DNA of 64,000 nucleotides from Prochlorococcus sp. AG-402-I21. Lineage in GTDB: Bacteria > Cyanobacteriota > Cyanobacteriia > PCC-6307 > Cyanobiaceae. Numbering within the stretch: position 1 is the stretch's first letter; every line of letters begins with the position of its first letter. Below are positions 39,338-48,657 of the stretch, piece by piece. The position numbers were made by a program, and so were the translations under genes. The stretch is from assembly GCA_003216955.1 (NCBI GenBank), contig QCHZ01000007.1, forward strand, positions 1 through 64,000. The letters run 5' to 3'. Under the pieces are notes generated by a model. It did no database searches, was not told the DNA's origin, and saw nothing but the letters and a program-made list of their open reading frames with translations.

Positions 39338-40444
39338 ATGACCGCAACAGCTTCTTCTTCACCAAAACTAAGAGTTGATACACGCGGAACTAATGAGTTG
39401 CCGCCACATTTAGATGAAAACCTTTTAACCCCTCGTTTTTACGTAACCGAATTCAAAAAAGCAGCTAAGACAGAATTAACTGATGCCCGCGAAGAGTTTG
39501 AAGCAATGCTTTCAGAAATGAAAGCAGATTATAACTGTACTCATTTTGATAGAAAGGCAAGTTTAGATAGATTGCAAGAATTGCCTCAGAAGGCAAAAGA
39601 GACTTACGAGAGTTATTTAGTTAGATCAGTAATATCAGAGTTTTCTGGATTCCTACTCTTTAAGGAGATTTCAAATCGTTTAAAGAAAGAGGGAAATAGA
39701 GATCTTGGCAAACTATTTCAGTTTTTAGCTAGAGACGAAGCCAGACATGCAGGTTTTCTTAGCAGAGCATTAGTTGCAGAGGGGATTGAAGTTGATCTCC
39801 CTCATTTAGGGGGAAAAAGAGCAGCGACTTGGTTCCCAATTAGTTGGGTAATTTATTCAGTGTATCTTTCAGAAAAAATTGGGTATTGGAGATACATCTT
39901 GATGGATAGGCACCTTAAGGCTAATCCAGATCAGGCTTTTGCTCCGCTTTTTGATTTCTTTGAACCATGGTGTCAAGACGAGAACAGACATGGTGATTGT
40001 TTTACAGTGATGATGAGATGTTGGCCAGGAATTACCAAAGGATTTAGAGGCAAGTTATTAAGTCGTTTCTTCTTGTGGAGTGTTTTCCTTACTCACACTT
40101 TGACAGTTTGTGAAAGAGGTGAGTTTTATGAATTGCTTGGTATTGATCCAAAGGAATTTGATGAGGAAGTTATAAAAAGAACAAATCACACATCTAAAAA
40201 CGCCTTCCCTTGGGTTTTTAATCTTGATGACAATAAATTTTGGGATTTGAGAAATAAAATTATTGAATCTTTCAGAGCATTTGTAAGTGCTAAAGGTTTA
40301 ACAAAACCAGTTAAATTTGTTAAATTTGCTACTTTAATATTTAAGCAATTTGCGCTTCCAATGGAGAAGACAAATGCATTGAGATATGATAAAAATGTGA
40401 ATTTTACGGGTCAAGATATTTTAAATTTTTGGACAGATAAGTAA
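39338..40444 (+). CDS. acsF: Mg-protoporphyrin IX monomethyl ester aerobic oxidative cyclase
   Basis: AcsF forms the fifth ring of chlorophyll using O2. I choose ATG 39338 (MTATAS), 368 aa; an in-frame TTG lies four codons upstream. Di-iron ligands sit in two E...ExxH repeats: SEFSGFLLFKE with ARDEARHAGFL, and EKIGYW with CQDENRHGD. The protein is a soluble di-iron carboxylate enzyme associated with thylakoids. A gap of about 220 AT-rich bases precedes it and I see no gene there. A plant-type ferredoxin gene converges on it from the other side. Confidence 0.95.
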   Translation: MTATASSSPKLRVDTRGTNELPPHLDENLLTPRFYVTEFKKAAKTELTDAREEFEAMLSEMKADYNCTHFDRKASLDRLQELPQKAKETYESYLVRSVISEFSGFLLFKEISNRLKKEGNRDLGKLFQFLARDEARHAGFLSRALVAEGIEVDLPHLGGKRAATWFPISWVIYSVYLSEKIGYWRYILMDRHLKANPDQAFAPLFDFFEPWCQDENRHGDCFTVMMRCWPGITKGFRGKLLSRFFLWSVFLTHTLTVCERGEFYELLGIDPKEFDEEVIKRTNHTSKNAFPWVFNLDDNKFWDLRNKIIESFRAFVSAKGLTKPVKFVKFATLIFKQFALPMEKTNALRYDKNVNFTGQDILNFWTDK

Positions 40445-40459
40445 AACTATTTAGATAAA

Positions 40460-40846
40460 TTAAATATCAAATGGATTGCCGGCTTGTGTCTCCAATCCTT
40501 TGAAATATTTTCCAAATTGAGCGTTATATACTTCGTCCTCATCTTGTGTCACGCATTCTAATGGTCCAATAGCTTTTGAAACGCATAACAAACCGTAACC
40601 CTTATCCCTCATCTCTTTTGATAGACCAATACAAGCTTGTTGATCCATTTTTCCTGAAATTATTTTAACTGCGCATTCTGAACAACATCCATTTCTGCAA
40701 GAGAATGGCAATGTGTCTCCGATAATTTGTCCATGTTCGTCTTTTGATTCAAAATTTCTCAATATGTACTCACCTTCAGGGACATCAAAAGTATATGTTT
40801 TTCCCTCCTGTTGATGATGGATAGTTATCTGGTGAATTGGTTTCAT
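40460..40846 (-). CDS. Plant-type [2Fe-2S] ferredoxin
   Basis: A 128 aa ferredoxin with cluster ligands CRNGCCSECAV (C-x4-C-x2-C, plus one extra Cys next to the second) and a fourth Cys in YGLLCVSKA. It is longer than photosynthetic PetF (about 97 aa), with a C-terminal tail YFKGLETQAG. It is therefore likely an accessory electron carrier. Gene position tail to tail with acsF is intriguing because the cyclase needs reductant. It is eight bases downstream of the next small gene. Confidence 0.9.
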   Translation of the reverse strand: MKPIHQITIHHQQEGKTYTFDVPEGEYILRNFESKDEHGQIIGDTLPFSCRNGCCSECAVKIISGKMDQQACIGLSKEMRDKGYGLLCVSKAIGPLECVTQDEDEVYNAQFGKYFKGLETQAGNPFDI

Positions 40847-40853
40847 TGAATAT

Positions 40854-41189
40854 CTATTTCGGCGGTGTTATATCTCTTCTTTCTGGAGGTTCAGGGGGCT
40901 GACTTGCATGTTGCCAAAGCTCTTCAATATCTAATGTTTTGGTTAATCTTTCTCCACCAAATCGAAGTTTTAACCAAGCAATCGTTGTTGAATCTTCCGC
41001 TATAACTGCTTCATAACCTTCTTCTTCAGTGATTTTGAATTTGTTAACTAATGAAGAATTTAAGAACCACATAGGATAGTCCGCACCTTTGCGACTCCTT
41101 CTCTCATGAAACGATTCTCTTAATTGTCCATTACCCTGTAATTGACCTTCTGGGGCTAGAAGAACATTTAGGGTTTGGGTCTCCGACAT
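40854..41189 (-). CDS. Conserved-looking hypothetical protein (111 aa)
   Basis: A 111 aa soluble protein. A basic ESFHERRSRKGADYPMWF patch precedes a beta-rich region (YEAVIAEDSTTIAWLKLRFGGERLTKT), and a Pro-rich tail ends it. I do not recognise a domain. It lies directly upstream of the ferredoxin gene on the same strand, probably in the same transcript. It may serve that ferredoxin, but this is only a context guess. Confidence 0.65.
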   Translation of the reverse strand: MSETQTLNVLLAPEGQLQGNGQLRESFHERRSRKGADYPMWFLNSSLVNKFKITEEEGYEAVIAEDSTTIAWLKLRFGGERLTKTLDIEELWQHASQPPEPPERRDITPPK

Positions 41190-41388
41190 TATTTAAGAAT
41201 CAAAAATGGTCTTGATCTTAGGCGTGATATTTCCTAGGACCTTAATCAGATAACTTTAGTAAAAGGAATTACTTAGACGGAGATAGTTTGATAGATCTTC
41301 ACAAGATTTTCTTGATTATCTGTAAGTAATATTCCTAATTATTTAAAAGGTCTATATATAAGGTTTTTCTTAATTGATAATTAATTAT

Positions 41389-41607
41389 TTAAGCCTCTTT
41401 TTTGGGTGCCTCAGACTTTGCTTTTAGAGCCTCAGCTTCTGCTGCTTTCTTAGCTTCTTCAAAATCAATTCTGTTTTGTAGTTGCCCTGATGCTCTCATC
41501 CAATCATTAACACTAGCTTCCTTGCCAGCAGCTTCACATTCCTCTTGATACTTCAAGAATGGATACCAATGATGAGTTGCATTCTTGGAATCTGTAAAAT
41601 TAGTCAA
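41389..41607 (-). CDS. Small Ala/Glu/Lys-rich protein (72 aa)
   Basis: A 72 aa protein with an aromatic N-terminal half (ATHHWYPFLKYQEECEAAGKE) and a helical, charged C-terminal half (EEAKKAAEAEALKAKSE) that resembles a coiled-coil. No family is recognised. It stands alone with 199 bases of empty DNA on its downstream side, in which I see no gene. Confidence 0.6.
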   Translation of the reverse strand: MTNFTDSKNATHHWYPFLKYQEECEAAGKEASVNDWMRASGQLQNRIDFEEAKKAAEAEALKAKSEAPKKEA

Positions 41608-41743
41608 TTTCTTAAGTATTCAATGAATTAATTATCGCATCATATTTTCTTCTTTTGGCAGCATATTAATTTTTTATAGTAATAGTTCAAACCTTTGCAG
41701 TACTTATTACTGTTAGTTCGTTTTGAATAGAAATCTGATTTTT

Positions 41744-42601
41744 ATGAAATTAGCTTTTATTGGTCTTGGCGCTATTGGGAAGCCAATGTCTGAGCGTCTT
41801 ATTGATAATGGATATGATTTGAATTTATTTAAGAGAGATAAACGAAACAATGATGATCAAAAAAAATATTTTGTTGACCCAGTAGAAGCAGCTAAAGACT
41901 GTGATGGTCTTTTGATTTGCGTTACTGATGATACTGCGGTTGAATCTGTTCTATTTGGTGATAATGGAGTTTCAGACTCACTAATGCCCAACTCTTTTGT
42001 GATTGATTTCTCTACAATAAGTCCTAACAAATCTATTTCCATACATAAAAGATTAGCCAAAAAAAATATCTTTTACGTTGACTGTCCAGTTTCAGGGGGA
42101 ACAGAGGGAGCTCATAAAGGCTTACTGTCTTTATTTATTGGTGCAAGCAAAAAAGAGTGTTTATCTTTTGAACATATATTTGAAGTCATCGGCAAATCAA
42201 TTAATTACTTTAATGGCGTAGGTAAAGGTCAACAAGTCAAAGCTCTTAATCAGATATTAGTCGCAGGAACATATGCAGCAGTAGCCGAGGCAATGGAATT
42301 AGGAAAATTGCTTGATTTGCCCATGGATGATGTGGTTGCTGCTTTAAAAGTTGGAGCAGCTAATTCATGGCCATTAGAAAATAGATCAAAAGCAATGTTG
42401 ATTGATGAACATCCATTGGGATTTAAATTAGAGTTGCATCATAAGGATTTATCTATTGCTATTGATCTGGCCAACTCTATCAATATTGATTTGCCAATTG
42501 CTTCTAGAGTAAAAGAAATTGAGCAAAGATTGATGCATGATGGTTTAGGTGAATTGGATATTTCTGTACTGCATAGATACATCTCAGGAGCAAAAAAATA
42601 A
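41744..42601 (+). CDS. Beta-hydroxyacid dehydrogenase (3-hydroxyisobutyrate/tartronate semialdehyde reductase type)
   Basis: I choose ATG 41744 (MKLAFIG) giving 285 aa; an in-frame TTG seven codons upstream is less likely. The Rossmann motif is IGLGAIGKPMSERL; FIDFSTISP appears as VIDFSTISPNKS. The substrate loop reads DCPVSGGTEGA, and the catalytic Lys lies in GKGQQVKALNQIL. Members reduce tartronate or succinate semialdehydes, or oxidise 3-hydroxyisobutyrate. Glyoxylate-type activity would suit a photorespiring cell, but the substrate is not fixed. Confidence 0.87.
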   Translation: MKLAFIGLGAIGKPMSERLIDNGYDLNLFKRDKRNNDDQKKYFVDPVEAAKDCDGLLICVTDDTAVESVLFGDNGVSDSLMPNSFVIDFSTISPNKSISIHKRLAKKNIFYVDCPVSGGTEGAHKGLLSLFIGASKKECLSFEHIFEVIGKSINYFNGVGKGQQVKALNQILVAGTYAAVAEAMELGKLLDLPMDDVVAALKVGAANSWPLENRSKAMLIDEHPLGFKLELHHKDLSIAIDLANSINIDLPIASRVKEIEQRLMHDGLGELDISVLHRYISGAKK

Positions 42602-42705
42602 AGCTAGAATGACTGCTAATATTAGATTTATCTATCTTATTTATTTACAAATTGATATCTATATGCTAAGTTAAGAATAAGCTAACAAATTATTTAGATT
42701 AAGTT

Positions 42706-42834
42706 ATGAAGCTAGAAAAGCAGCATGCAAAATTAATAAAGTTACAAAGCAAGGCTGAGTCTTGTCTTTCTCGTGATGAGGCTCAGAAGATTATACGTAA
42801 AGCCGAAAAAACTCAAATGAAAATCTCTGGCTAA
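42706..42834 (+). CDS. Small Lys-rich helical peptide (42 aa)
   Basis: An ATG-started ORF of 42 codons, entirely polar and helical (HAKLIKLQSKAESCLSRDE). The final four bases overlap the end of the convergent 42831-43229 gene. It could be real because similar tiny Lys-rich proteins are common in these genomes, but there is no motif to prove it. Confidence 0.42.
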   Translation: MKLEKQHAKLIKLQSKAESCLSRDEAQKIIRKAEKTQMKISG

Positions 42835-43229
42835 TTTTTATTTTTTAGGTTGTTGAATAATATTCCTTCATGTTTTTTAAATTTAATACTCCAAAGATTT
42901 GAACATATTGATTTTAATCTTTCTATTAAAGTATCTGTATCTCCACTGTTAATCCAATTAGATTTAATTACTGGAATATTATTATGCATACTTTCAAAAC
43001 TAATTTCTGCTAGTAATAATCCAGTTTCATCGTTTGATATTTTAAGACTACCTTCAGTAGTTCTTTGAAATATCCTTAGTAATAAATCAAGTATTATCTT
43101 TTCGACTTCTTTTTTAGACGATTGACTTAAAGTATCAACTCCAGAAAAAGTTTTTCCTCCAAGAGGCATTAATCTTTTATCATTTTGCTCTGCAAGAGCT
43201 ATCGCTATTACATATTTTTGTTCATCCAT
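42831..43229 (-). CDS. Hypothetical protein (132 aa)
   Basis: A 132 aa soluble mixed alpha/beta protein. PLGGKTFSGVDTLSQSS and ILLRIF-like helices are visible, with WINSGDTDTLIERLKSI near the end. I do not recognise a family. It is divergent from the ABC-2 exporter genes at 43325. Confidence 0.6.
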   Translation of the reverse strand: MDEQKYVIAIALAEQNDKRLMPLGGKTFSGVDTLSQSSKKEVEKIILDLLLRIFQRTTEGSLKISNDETGLLLAEISFESMHNNIPVIKSNWINSGDTDTLIERLKSICSNLWSIKFKKHEGILFNNLKNKN

Positions 43230-43324
43230 TTAGTTTTAACAACCTATAGATTTTTCACTACTTCATTTTATCGACTATGTAGGCAAAAATGTTTTATCTT
43301 AATGTTGAAGCATTTGAAAATTAA

Positions 43325-44323
43325 TTGCACAATAATCCTAGTGACTTGATCGTAGTAGATCAGCTGAGTAAATATTATAGAGTTGCAAACAAACAGCCTG
43401 GGTTTAAGGGTACTCTTAAGCATTTTTTCGATCGAAAGACTTATGATGTCCCTGCCGTTACTGATATTAGTTTTAAAATCTCACCTGGAGAGGTAGTCGG
43501 ATTTCTTGGGGCTAATGGAGCTGGTAAGACCACATTATTGAAAATGATGTGTGGTCTTATTCATCCATCGACAGGGTTAGTTGATGTTGGTGGTTTCTCT
43601 CCTCAAAGAAGGCAAACCGCTTTTCTTAAGGAGATAACTTTGGTTATGGGGCAAAAGCAGCAGTTGATTTGGGACCTTCCTCCCATGGATTCTTTGTATG
43701 TAAACGCAGCTGTATATGGTTTGTCTGACCACGAAGCAAAAGTAAGAATTAATGAATTGGCAGAGATGCTTGAACTAGGAGACGAACTTACAAGACCTGT
43801 AAGAAAGTTGTCGTTAGGACAAAGAATGAAATCTGAAATTCTTGCTTCCTTATTGCATAAACCATCTGTCCTTTTTCTAGATGAACCTACTCTTGGTCTA
43901 GATGTAAATGCTCAAGCTAGAGTTCGTAGTTTTTTATCTGAATACAACAAAAGAACTGGTGCGACAATTTTACTAACTAGTCATTACATGGCTGACATAA
44001 CAGCATTATGTCCAAGAGTTATTTGTATTCATAAAGGTAAGCTTTTTTATGATGGTGACCTTGATTCATTGGCTAATTCATTATCACCCTCAAGAGAGGT
44101 AAAAGTTGAATTAAAAAATCCATGTCCAAGTGAACAATTTAAAAAATATGGTGATATTCAAGATTTAAATGATCGTTTTGTATGTTTATTAGTTTCAAGG
44201 GATAAATTGACAGATGTAGTAAGCAATCTATTAACTGATTTCGATATTATAGATTTAGAGATTAGTGATCCTCCTATTGATCAATTAATAGGTGAATTAT
44301 TTATTAGGGGTGAAGTCAATTGA
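43325..44323 (+). CDS. ABC-2 exporter ATP-binding protein (COG4586 type)
   Basis: A 332 aa ATPase, started by TTG. Walker A GANGAGKTT, signature LSLGQRMK and Walker B VLFLDEPTLGLD are clear. FDRKTYDVPAVTDISF at about residues 33-50 and the LSLGQRMKSE form place it in the family that pairs with two six-span ABC-2 permeases. A C-terminal regulatory region follows residue 230. It overlaps the first permease by four bases. Substrate is unknown; lipids, polysaccharides or peptides are possible. Confidence 0.88.
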   Translation: MHNNPSDLIVVDQLSKYYRVANKQPGFKGTLKHFFDRKTYDVPAVTDISFKISPGEVVGFLGANGAGKTTLLKMMCGLIHPSTGLVDVGGFSPQRRQTAFLKEITLVMGQKQQLIWDLPPMDSLYVNAAVYGLSDHEAKVRINELAEMLELGDELTRPVRKLSLGQRMKSEILASLLHKPSVLFLDEPTLGLDVNAQARVRSFLSEYNKRTGATILLTSHYMADITALCPRVICIHKGKLFYDGDLDSLANSLSPSREVKVELKNPCPSEQFKKYGDIQDLNDRFVCLLVSRDKLTDVVSNLLTDFDIIDLEISDPPIDQLIGELFIRGEVN

Positions 44324-45117
44324 GAATATTTGGATTGTCTTTCAAGGTTGTTAAGACCTTACTTACAACACAATATGCATACATGTTGGAATATCGAATC
44401 GAAATAGCTTTGTGGGCTTTATCTGGAGTACTACCATTTATTATGTTTTCTCTTTGGAGTCAAAATGATGTTGGTAATTCATTTGGTCTAAATGATATAG
44501 GGTTGGCAAGATATTTTTTAAGTGCCTTTCTAGTTAGGCAATTTTCAGTTGTTTGGGTTGTCTTTTCGTTTGAGGAAGATTCTCTTTCTGGTCGATTATC
44601 ACCATATCTACTTCAGCCTTTGCACCCTCTTTTGAGATATGTAGCAGCTCACTTGGCAGAGCAGGCAACAAGACTTCCTTTCGCAATAGCCATAGCTATT
44701 ACTTTTTTTATATTAAATCCATCATCTTTTTGGCTTCCCTCTCTGCCTCAATTTTTTTTGGCTTACTTATCTACTCATTTTGCTTTTACTATCGCTTTCC
44801 TTCTTCAAAGTTTAGTCGCTGCACTTTGCTTTTGGACTGAAAAATCTAGTGCTCTTGAGAGATTAATATTTGTTCCTTATCTTTTTCTTTCTGGTTTATT
44901 AGTACCTTTATCAGCCTTTCCTTCTAATGTTCTAAAAGTGGCAATGTTAACACCATTTCCTTTTCTAATTAATTTTCCAGCAAAGATTTTATCAGGGATG
45001 CCAGTTGATATTTTTAATGGCTTTTTAGCTCAGATTTTGTGGATTTCAATACTGGTACCTTCTGTAAATATTCTTTGGAAACTTGGTGTAAAAAGATATA
45101 CAGCAATGGGAGCCTAA
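44320..45117 (+). CDS. ABC-2 family permease, subunit 1 (COG4587 type)
   Basis: A 265 aa protein with six predicted membrane spans. TTG start overlaps the ATPase stop. The ARYFLSAFLVRQFSVVWVVF and SGRLSPYLLQPLHPLLRY stretches match the COG4587 permeases. The next gene starts two bases after its stop. Confidence 0.86.
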   Translation: MRIFGLSFKVVKTLLTTQYAYMLEYRIEIALWALSGVLPFIMFSLWSQNDVGNSFGLNDIGLARYFLSAFLVRQFSVVWVVFSFEEDSLSGRLSPYLLQPLHPLLRYVAAHLAEQATRLPFAIAIAITFFILNPSSFWLPSLPQFFLAYLSTHFAFTIAFLLQSLVAALCFWTEKSSALERLIFVPYLFLSGLLVPLSAFPSNVLKVAMLTPFPFLINFPAKILSGMPVDIFNGFLAQILWISILVPSVNILWKLGVKRYTAMGA

Positions 45118-45118
45118 T

Positions 45119-45907
45119 ATGCAGCGTTACTTCAAAACTATTAGATTATTTTGGTCTACAGCATTTGCTTCTCAACTTGAATATCAATTAAATTTTTTGA
45201 TTGAGTTGCTAGCTATGTTGGGTACTCTTTTGGGAAGTGTATTTATATTATCCCTTTTTTTTACTGGAGGCAGGCAATTAGGAGATTGGACTTGGGAATC
45301 AGCTTTAGTTATTCAGGGTGTTTATACCTTTCTTGATGGTTTAACGAATGCTCTTTTACGACCAAATTTAACCGAAATCGTTAATTACGTTAGAGAGGGT
45401 ACTCTCGATTATGTTTTATTAAAACCAATTGATAGTCAATTTTGGCTATCAGTTAAAAAGTTTTCTTTTGCAGGATTGCCTGAAATTATTTTAGGACTTT
45501 CAATTGTTTTTTGGGCGGCTATCCAATCAGGTTCAACTTTTTCACTTCACTCATTATTTGTATTCATTATTTCCTTATTAATTGGTTTTATTATTCTTTA
45601 TTCTGTTTGGTTCCTAATTGCTGCATCAAGTATTTGGTTTGTTAAGACATGGAATGCTACAGAAGTTCTTAGAGCTTTGTTAGCTGCAGGTAGATACCCT
45701 ATTTCCGCTTATCCTGTTATTTTGAGATTCATATTTACTTTGGTTTTACCTGTAGCTTTTTTAACCACTTTTCCAGCTGAGGCAATCCTTGGAGAACTTA
45801 CATTTAACATTTTATTTTTTGGCTTGATATTAAGTAGTTTATTTTTTACTTTTAGCAGACTGTTCTGGAAATTTGCTCTTAAACATTATACTTCTGCCTC
45901 AAGTTAA
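45119..45907 (+). CDS. ABC-2 family permease, subunit 2 (COG3694 type)
   Basis: A 262 aa six-span permease. LTNALLRPNLTEIVNYVREGTLDYVLLKP is typical of COG3694. It has the same size as its partner, and the two probably form a heterodimeric channel driven by the ATPase. It is the last gene of the three-gene unit. Confidence 0.86.
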   Translation: MQRYFKTIRLFWSTAFASQLEYQLNFLIELLAMLGTLLGSVFILSLFFTGGRQLGDWTWESALVIQGVYTFLDGLTNALLRPNLTEIVNYVREGTLDYVLLKPIDSQFWLSVKKFSFAGLPEIILGLSIVFWAAIQSGSTFSLHSLFVFIISLLIGFIILYSVWFLIAASSIWFVKTWNATEVLRALLAAGRYPISAYPVILRFIFTLVLPVAFLTTFPAEAILGELTFNILFFGLILSSLFFTFSRLFWKFALKHYTSASS

Positions 45908-45965
45908 TTATTTAATTAATTTCATGAACTATTTTTTCTTTTATCGATATTTATAAATTATGAGC

Positions 45966-47279
45966 TTATTGTCCAATACCAAAGAATGAATTGAATATGA
46001 ATAATATACTAAAGACTGAGAGGAATGAAATCCCAAACCAGCAAATTGTTTTTAGAGCAATTCCATAACGAAATTGTCTTTTGACTAATGAGCTATTCAT
46101 AGTATCCATAGCCATCCAGGCAAATAAAGGAGCTGTCAGGAAACTACCGGTCATAGCACCGAAGACATAGTCTTTAACTCCAATTCCTCCAGATTTGGCA
46201 ATAAGAAGTGCACAAAGTGATGCAAAAACATGAAAAATGATCCATTTTTTGAGACGTTTTTTTTCACTCAAAGTAGAATTATTTCCCTTGTCTGAGCGAG
46301 TTATCAAACCATGAGCTGATGAGATGCTCCTGGGATATGCATCTAGACATGTAAGCGTGGTGCTAAACATTGCAGCAAAAGCTGCAGGTACAATGATCCA
46401 CTTTGCCCACCCACCAATGGATTCTGTATACAAGCGGATTAAATTCTGAGCAAAACTAACTCCTGATCCTGTAAGCATTTCATCGCCAGTGCCATACATT
46501 GTATATGCACCAAGAATTAGAAAGAAAACCGCAGTTAAAACAGTGATGAAATATCCAAGATTGAAATCGAATTCTGCTTCTTTTAATGTAGCGGTGTGAT
46601 CCGTCTCTTTGGCCCTTGAAAACATCCATAGTGATGGCCATATACAAAGTTCTACTGGACCAGGCATCCAACCCATAAGAGGAATTAGAAAACCAAGGTT
46701 TGAGAGAGTCCACGGCGAGGGACTGCTATTCAAGAATGAAATATTGATATCTCCAGCAGGGCCTTTAATAAGTAAAGATATAACAGCAAAAAATGTTAAT
46801 ACTGTAAGCAAAAACACAAGAATTTTAGATATACTGTCAAGGGCTTTATATTGGCCTATAAATAATATTAATGAACAGACTATTAATATCCCTATGGCTA
46901 AATCTAGAGGAGGGAAGGATGAAAATATTACTATATTTTTTAAAAGGAGACCTGTAACAAAACTCACTGCAGAAATTGTAAAGGTTCCAGTAATTAATCC
47001 AACAATTAAATATATAGGTAAATAAAATTTATTACGTTTTTGAAATCCCTCTAAAAGTGATAGTCCTGTAACAGCTGTAAATCTTGTTCCGACAAGTAAA
47101 AATGGATATTTAACTAGGTTTGTTAATAAGATAAGTCCAATAAGCGAAAATCCAAATTTTGCTCCTGCTGTAGTAGATGACATCAGGTGAGATCCACCTA
47201 TGCATGCTGCTGCTAAAAGGATTCCAGGGCCAAGACTTTTTCTATAACCAAGGGATTTACGTGAGACTACTTTTTCCAT
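45966..47279 (-). CDS. Nramp-related metal-ion transporter with altered binding motif
   Basis: A 437 aa protein with about eleven membrane spans. The N-terminal GPGILLAAACIGGSHLMS and then STTAGAKFGF match the start of Nramp carriers. But the DPGN metal site reads GGSH, and the second site (MPH) is replaced by AAMFSTTLTCLDAYPR. It belongs to the divergent Nramp-like branch with GxSH, whose ion is not settled. Manganese, iron or magnesium transport cannot be assumed. It is convergent with the ABC-2 unit. Confidence 0.82.
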   Translation of the reverse strand: MEKVVSRKSLGYRKSLGPGILLAAACIGGSHLMSSTTAGAKFGFSLIGLILLTNLVKYPFLLVGTRFTAVTGLSLLEGFQKRNKFYLPIYLIVGLITGTFTISAVSFVTGLLLKNIVIFSSFPPLDLAIGILIVCSLILFIGQYKALDSISKILVFLLTVLTFFAVISLLIKGPAGDINISFLNSSPSPWTLSNLGFLIPLMGWMPGPVELCIWPSLWMFSRAKETDHTATLKEAEFDFNLGYFITVLTAVFFLILGAYTMYGTGDEMLTGSGVSFAQNLIRLYTESIGGWAKWIIVPAAFAAMFSTTLTCLDAYPRSISSAHGLITRSDKGNNSTLSEKKRLKKWIIFHVFASLCALLIAKSGGIGVKDYVFGAMTGSFLTAPLFAWMAMDTMNSSLVKRQFRYGIALKTICWFGISFLSVFSILFIFNSFFGIGQ

Positions 47280-47428
47280 TTATTTGGGAAGTTATTTTTA
47301 TTTTTGCAATAAAAATAATTTTTTCAATTTAAGTACATAAAGATTATTATTTTATAGTTAGATATCTTTTTATTAAATTGTCTTTTTATAAATCCTATTT
47401 ATTGCATAAAGTCTATATACTTTGATTA

Positions 47429-47935
47429 ATGACTAAATCCGTTAATCTATATTTAGCATCAGGTGTAAGTGAAGGAGTTGGTTTTTGGGTTATTAATTTT
47501 ACTGAGGAGGAGAATATTTTTAATTCTCTTGGAAGTAAATTACTGGAGTGCTATAGAAAAGAATTATTTGGTCTTGATGGAGCAATTGAAGTTAAGGATT
47601 CAATTAATACAACATTAGATATTCTATGTTTAAATTCTATATATGATAAATATAAATTAGATAATTACAATACAGGTTATTCTTCCGAGATTCCAATTAA
47701 TCTAATTGAGGATATCTTTGATCTATGGGCATATAATTATAATAATAAAACTCTATGGAAAAAATATATTGGCTTATTGAGCTTACGAAAAAAAATCAAA
47801 ACGAATAATAATTATATTAATATAGGATTAAAAGGTGATACTTATGAATTTGCTACTAAATTAGATGCCCTATTGAGTTTTAGGCCAATTAATTCGAAAA
47901 ATAGACTAGATAAATCGAATGATTTAATGTGGTGA
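47429..47935 (+). CDS. Hypothetical protein (168 aa)
   Basis: A 168 aa soluble protein, Asn-rich in the middle. Opening strands SVNLYLASGVSEGVGFWVINF and a helix-rich remainder are visible. No family is recognised. It is divergent from the Nramp-like gene and convergent with the phosphoribosyltransferase. Confidence 0.55.
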   Translation: MTKSVNLYLASGVSEGVGFWVINFTEEENIFNSLGSKLLECYRKELFGLDGAIEVKDSINTTLDILCLNSIYDKYKLDNYNTGYSSEIPINLIEDIFDLWAYNYNNKTLWKKYIGLLSLRKKIKTNNNYINIGLKGDTYEFATKLDALLSFRPINSKNRLDKSNDLMW

Positions 47936-47942
47936 ATATTGA

Positions 47943-48329
47943 TTATAATCGAGATTTATAATATAAATCTCGATCTTTATTTGCTTTATTAATACTCTCC
48001 CAAGGGAAAATAATCCATTCATTATCTTTTATATATTTATAGGAGTTCCACCAAGTCGGTTTTTTTTTGCTAACCCAAACATGAGTTTCTGAACCTTTTA
48101 AGTATTTTATTTTCTCAAGAGTATACCCAGTATCATAGATATCATCAACTATGAGTGAATTATTTTTAGGCTCATCTAATAAAGGCAGTTCAAGTGAATG
48201 ACTTAATGCAACTGCAAGACATAAACCTCCCCTAGGGAATCCATAAACTCCTTCAAAATTTTTGTTTTGGCATTTCTTATATATTGAATTTATACATTCA
48301 TCAAATTCTATCCAGCTTAACTGATTCAT
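47943..48329 (-). CDS. Phosphoribosyltransferase-like protein
   Basis: A 128 aa type I PRTase-like fold. The PRPP-binding motif is NSLIVDDIYDTGYTL (about residues 57-71), and GFPRGGLCLAVALSHSLELPLL gives the earlier strand-helix. Similar to hypoxanthine/xanthine-type and cyanobacterial PRTases of about 150 aa. The base or partner is unknown. Confidence 0.78.
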   Translation of the reverse strand: MNQLSWIEFDECINSIYKKCQNKNFEGVYGFPRGGLCLAVALSHSLELPLLDEPKNNSLIVDDIYDTGYTLEKIKYLKGSETHVWVSKKKPTWWNSYKYIKDNEWIIFPWESINKANKDRDLYYKSRL

Positions 48330-48373
48330 TTATAGGTTATAAATATGTTTGCTTTCCTTTTAAGATATAAATT

Positions 48374-48493
48374 CTAAAACTTCCTAGATAAACTGTAGTA
48401 GCCCATAAAGCCACCAATAGTAAGTATTCCAGCGATTGGAGCCGATAGATTTAATGGCGTTGCCCAATCATGAACCATCAATGAAGCTAACAT
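48374..48493 (-). CDS. Small single-span membrane protein (39 aa)
   Basis: An ATG-started ORF of 39 codons: a short lead (MLASLMVHDWATPLNLS), one hydrophobic helix (PIAGILTIGGFMGYYSL) and a basic tail SRKF. The form fits a tiny thylakoid or plasma membrane subunit. It is not a recognised photosystem peptide or a high-light-inducible protein, as no ExxNGR motif is present. About 160 bases of AT-rich DNA follow upstream. Confidence 0.5.
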   Translation of the reverse strand: MLASLMVHDWATPLNLSAPIAGILTIGGFMGYYSLSRKF

Positions 48494-48657
48494 AAGTAAC
48501 GATTAAAAGATAATTATCAAAATACTACAACCAATATAGATTTGTTATTTTAGTTAGCAATAATTCACAACTATATAAAATTATTAATTCATTCAAAAAC
48601 AATTGTATATCAAATATAAATATTATATAGATATAAATATATTTAATTTATGTTCAT

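Noticed and set aside
46609..47025. 138 aa open frame on the plus strand
   Set aside because: It lies wholly inside and opposite the Nramp-like gene, with no domain of its own; long antisense shadow frames are expected there.
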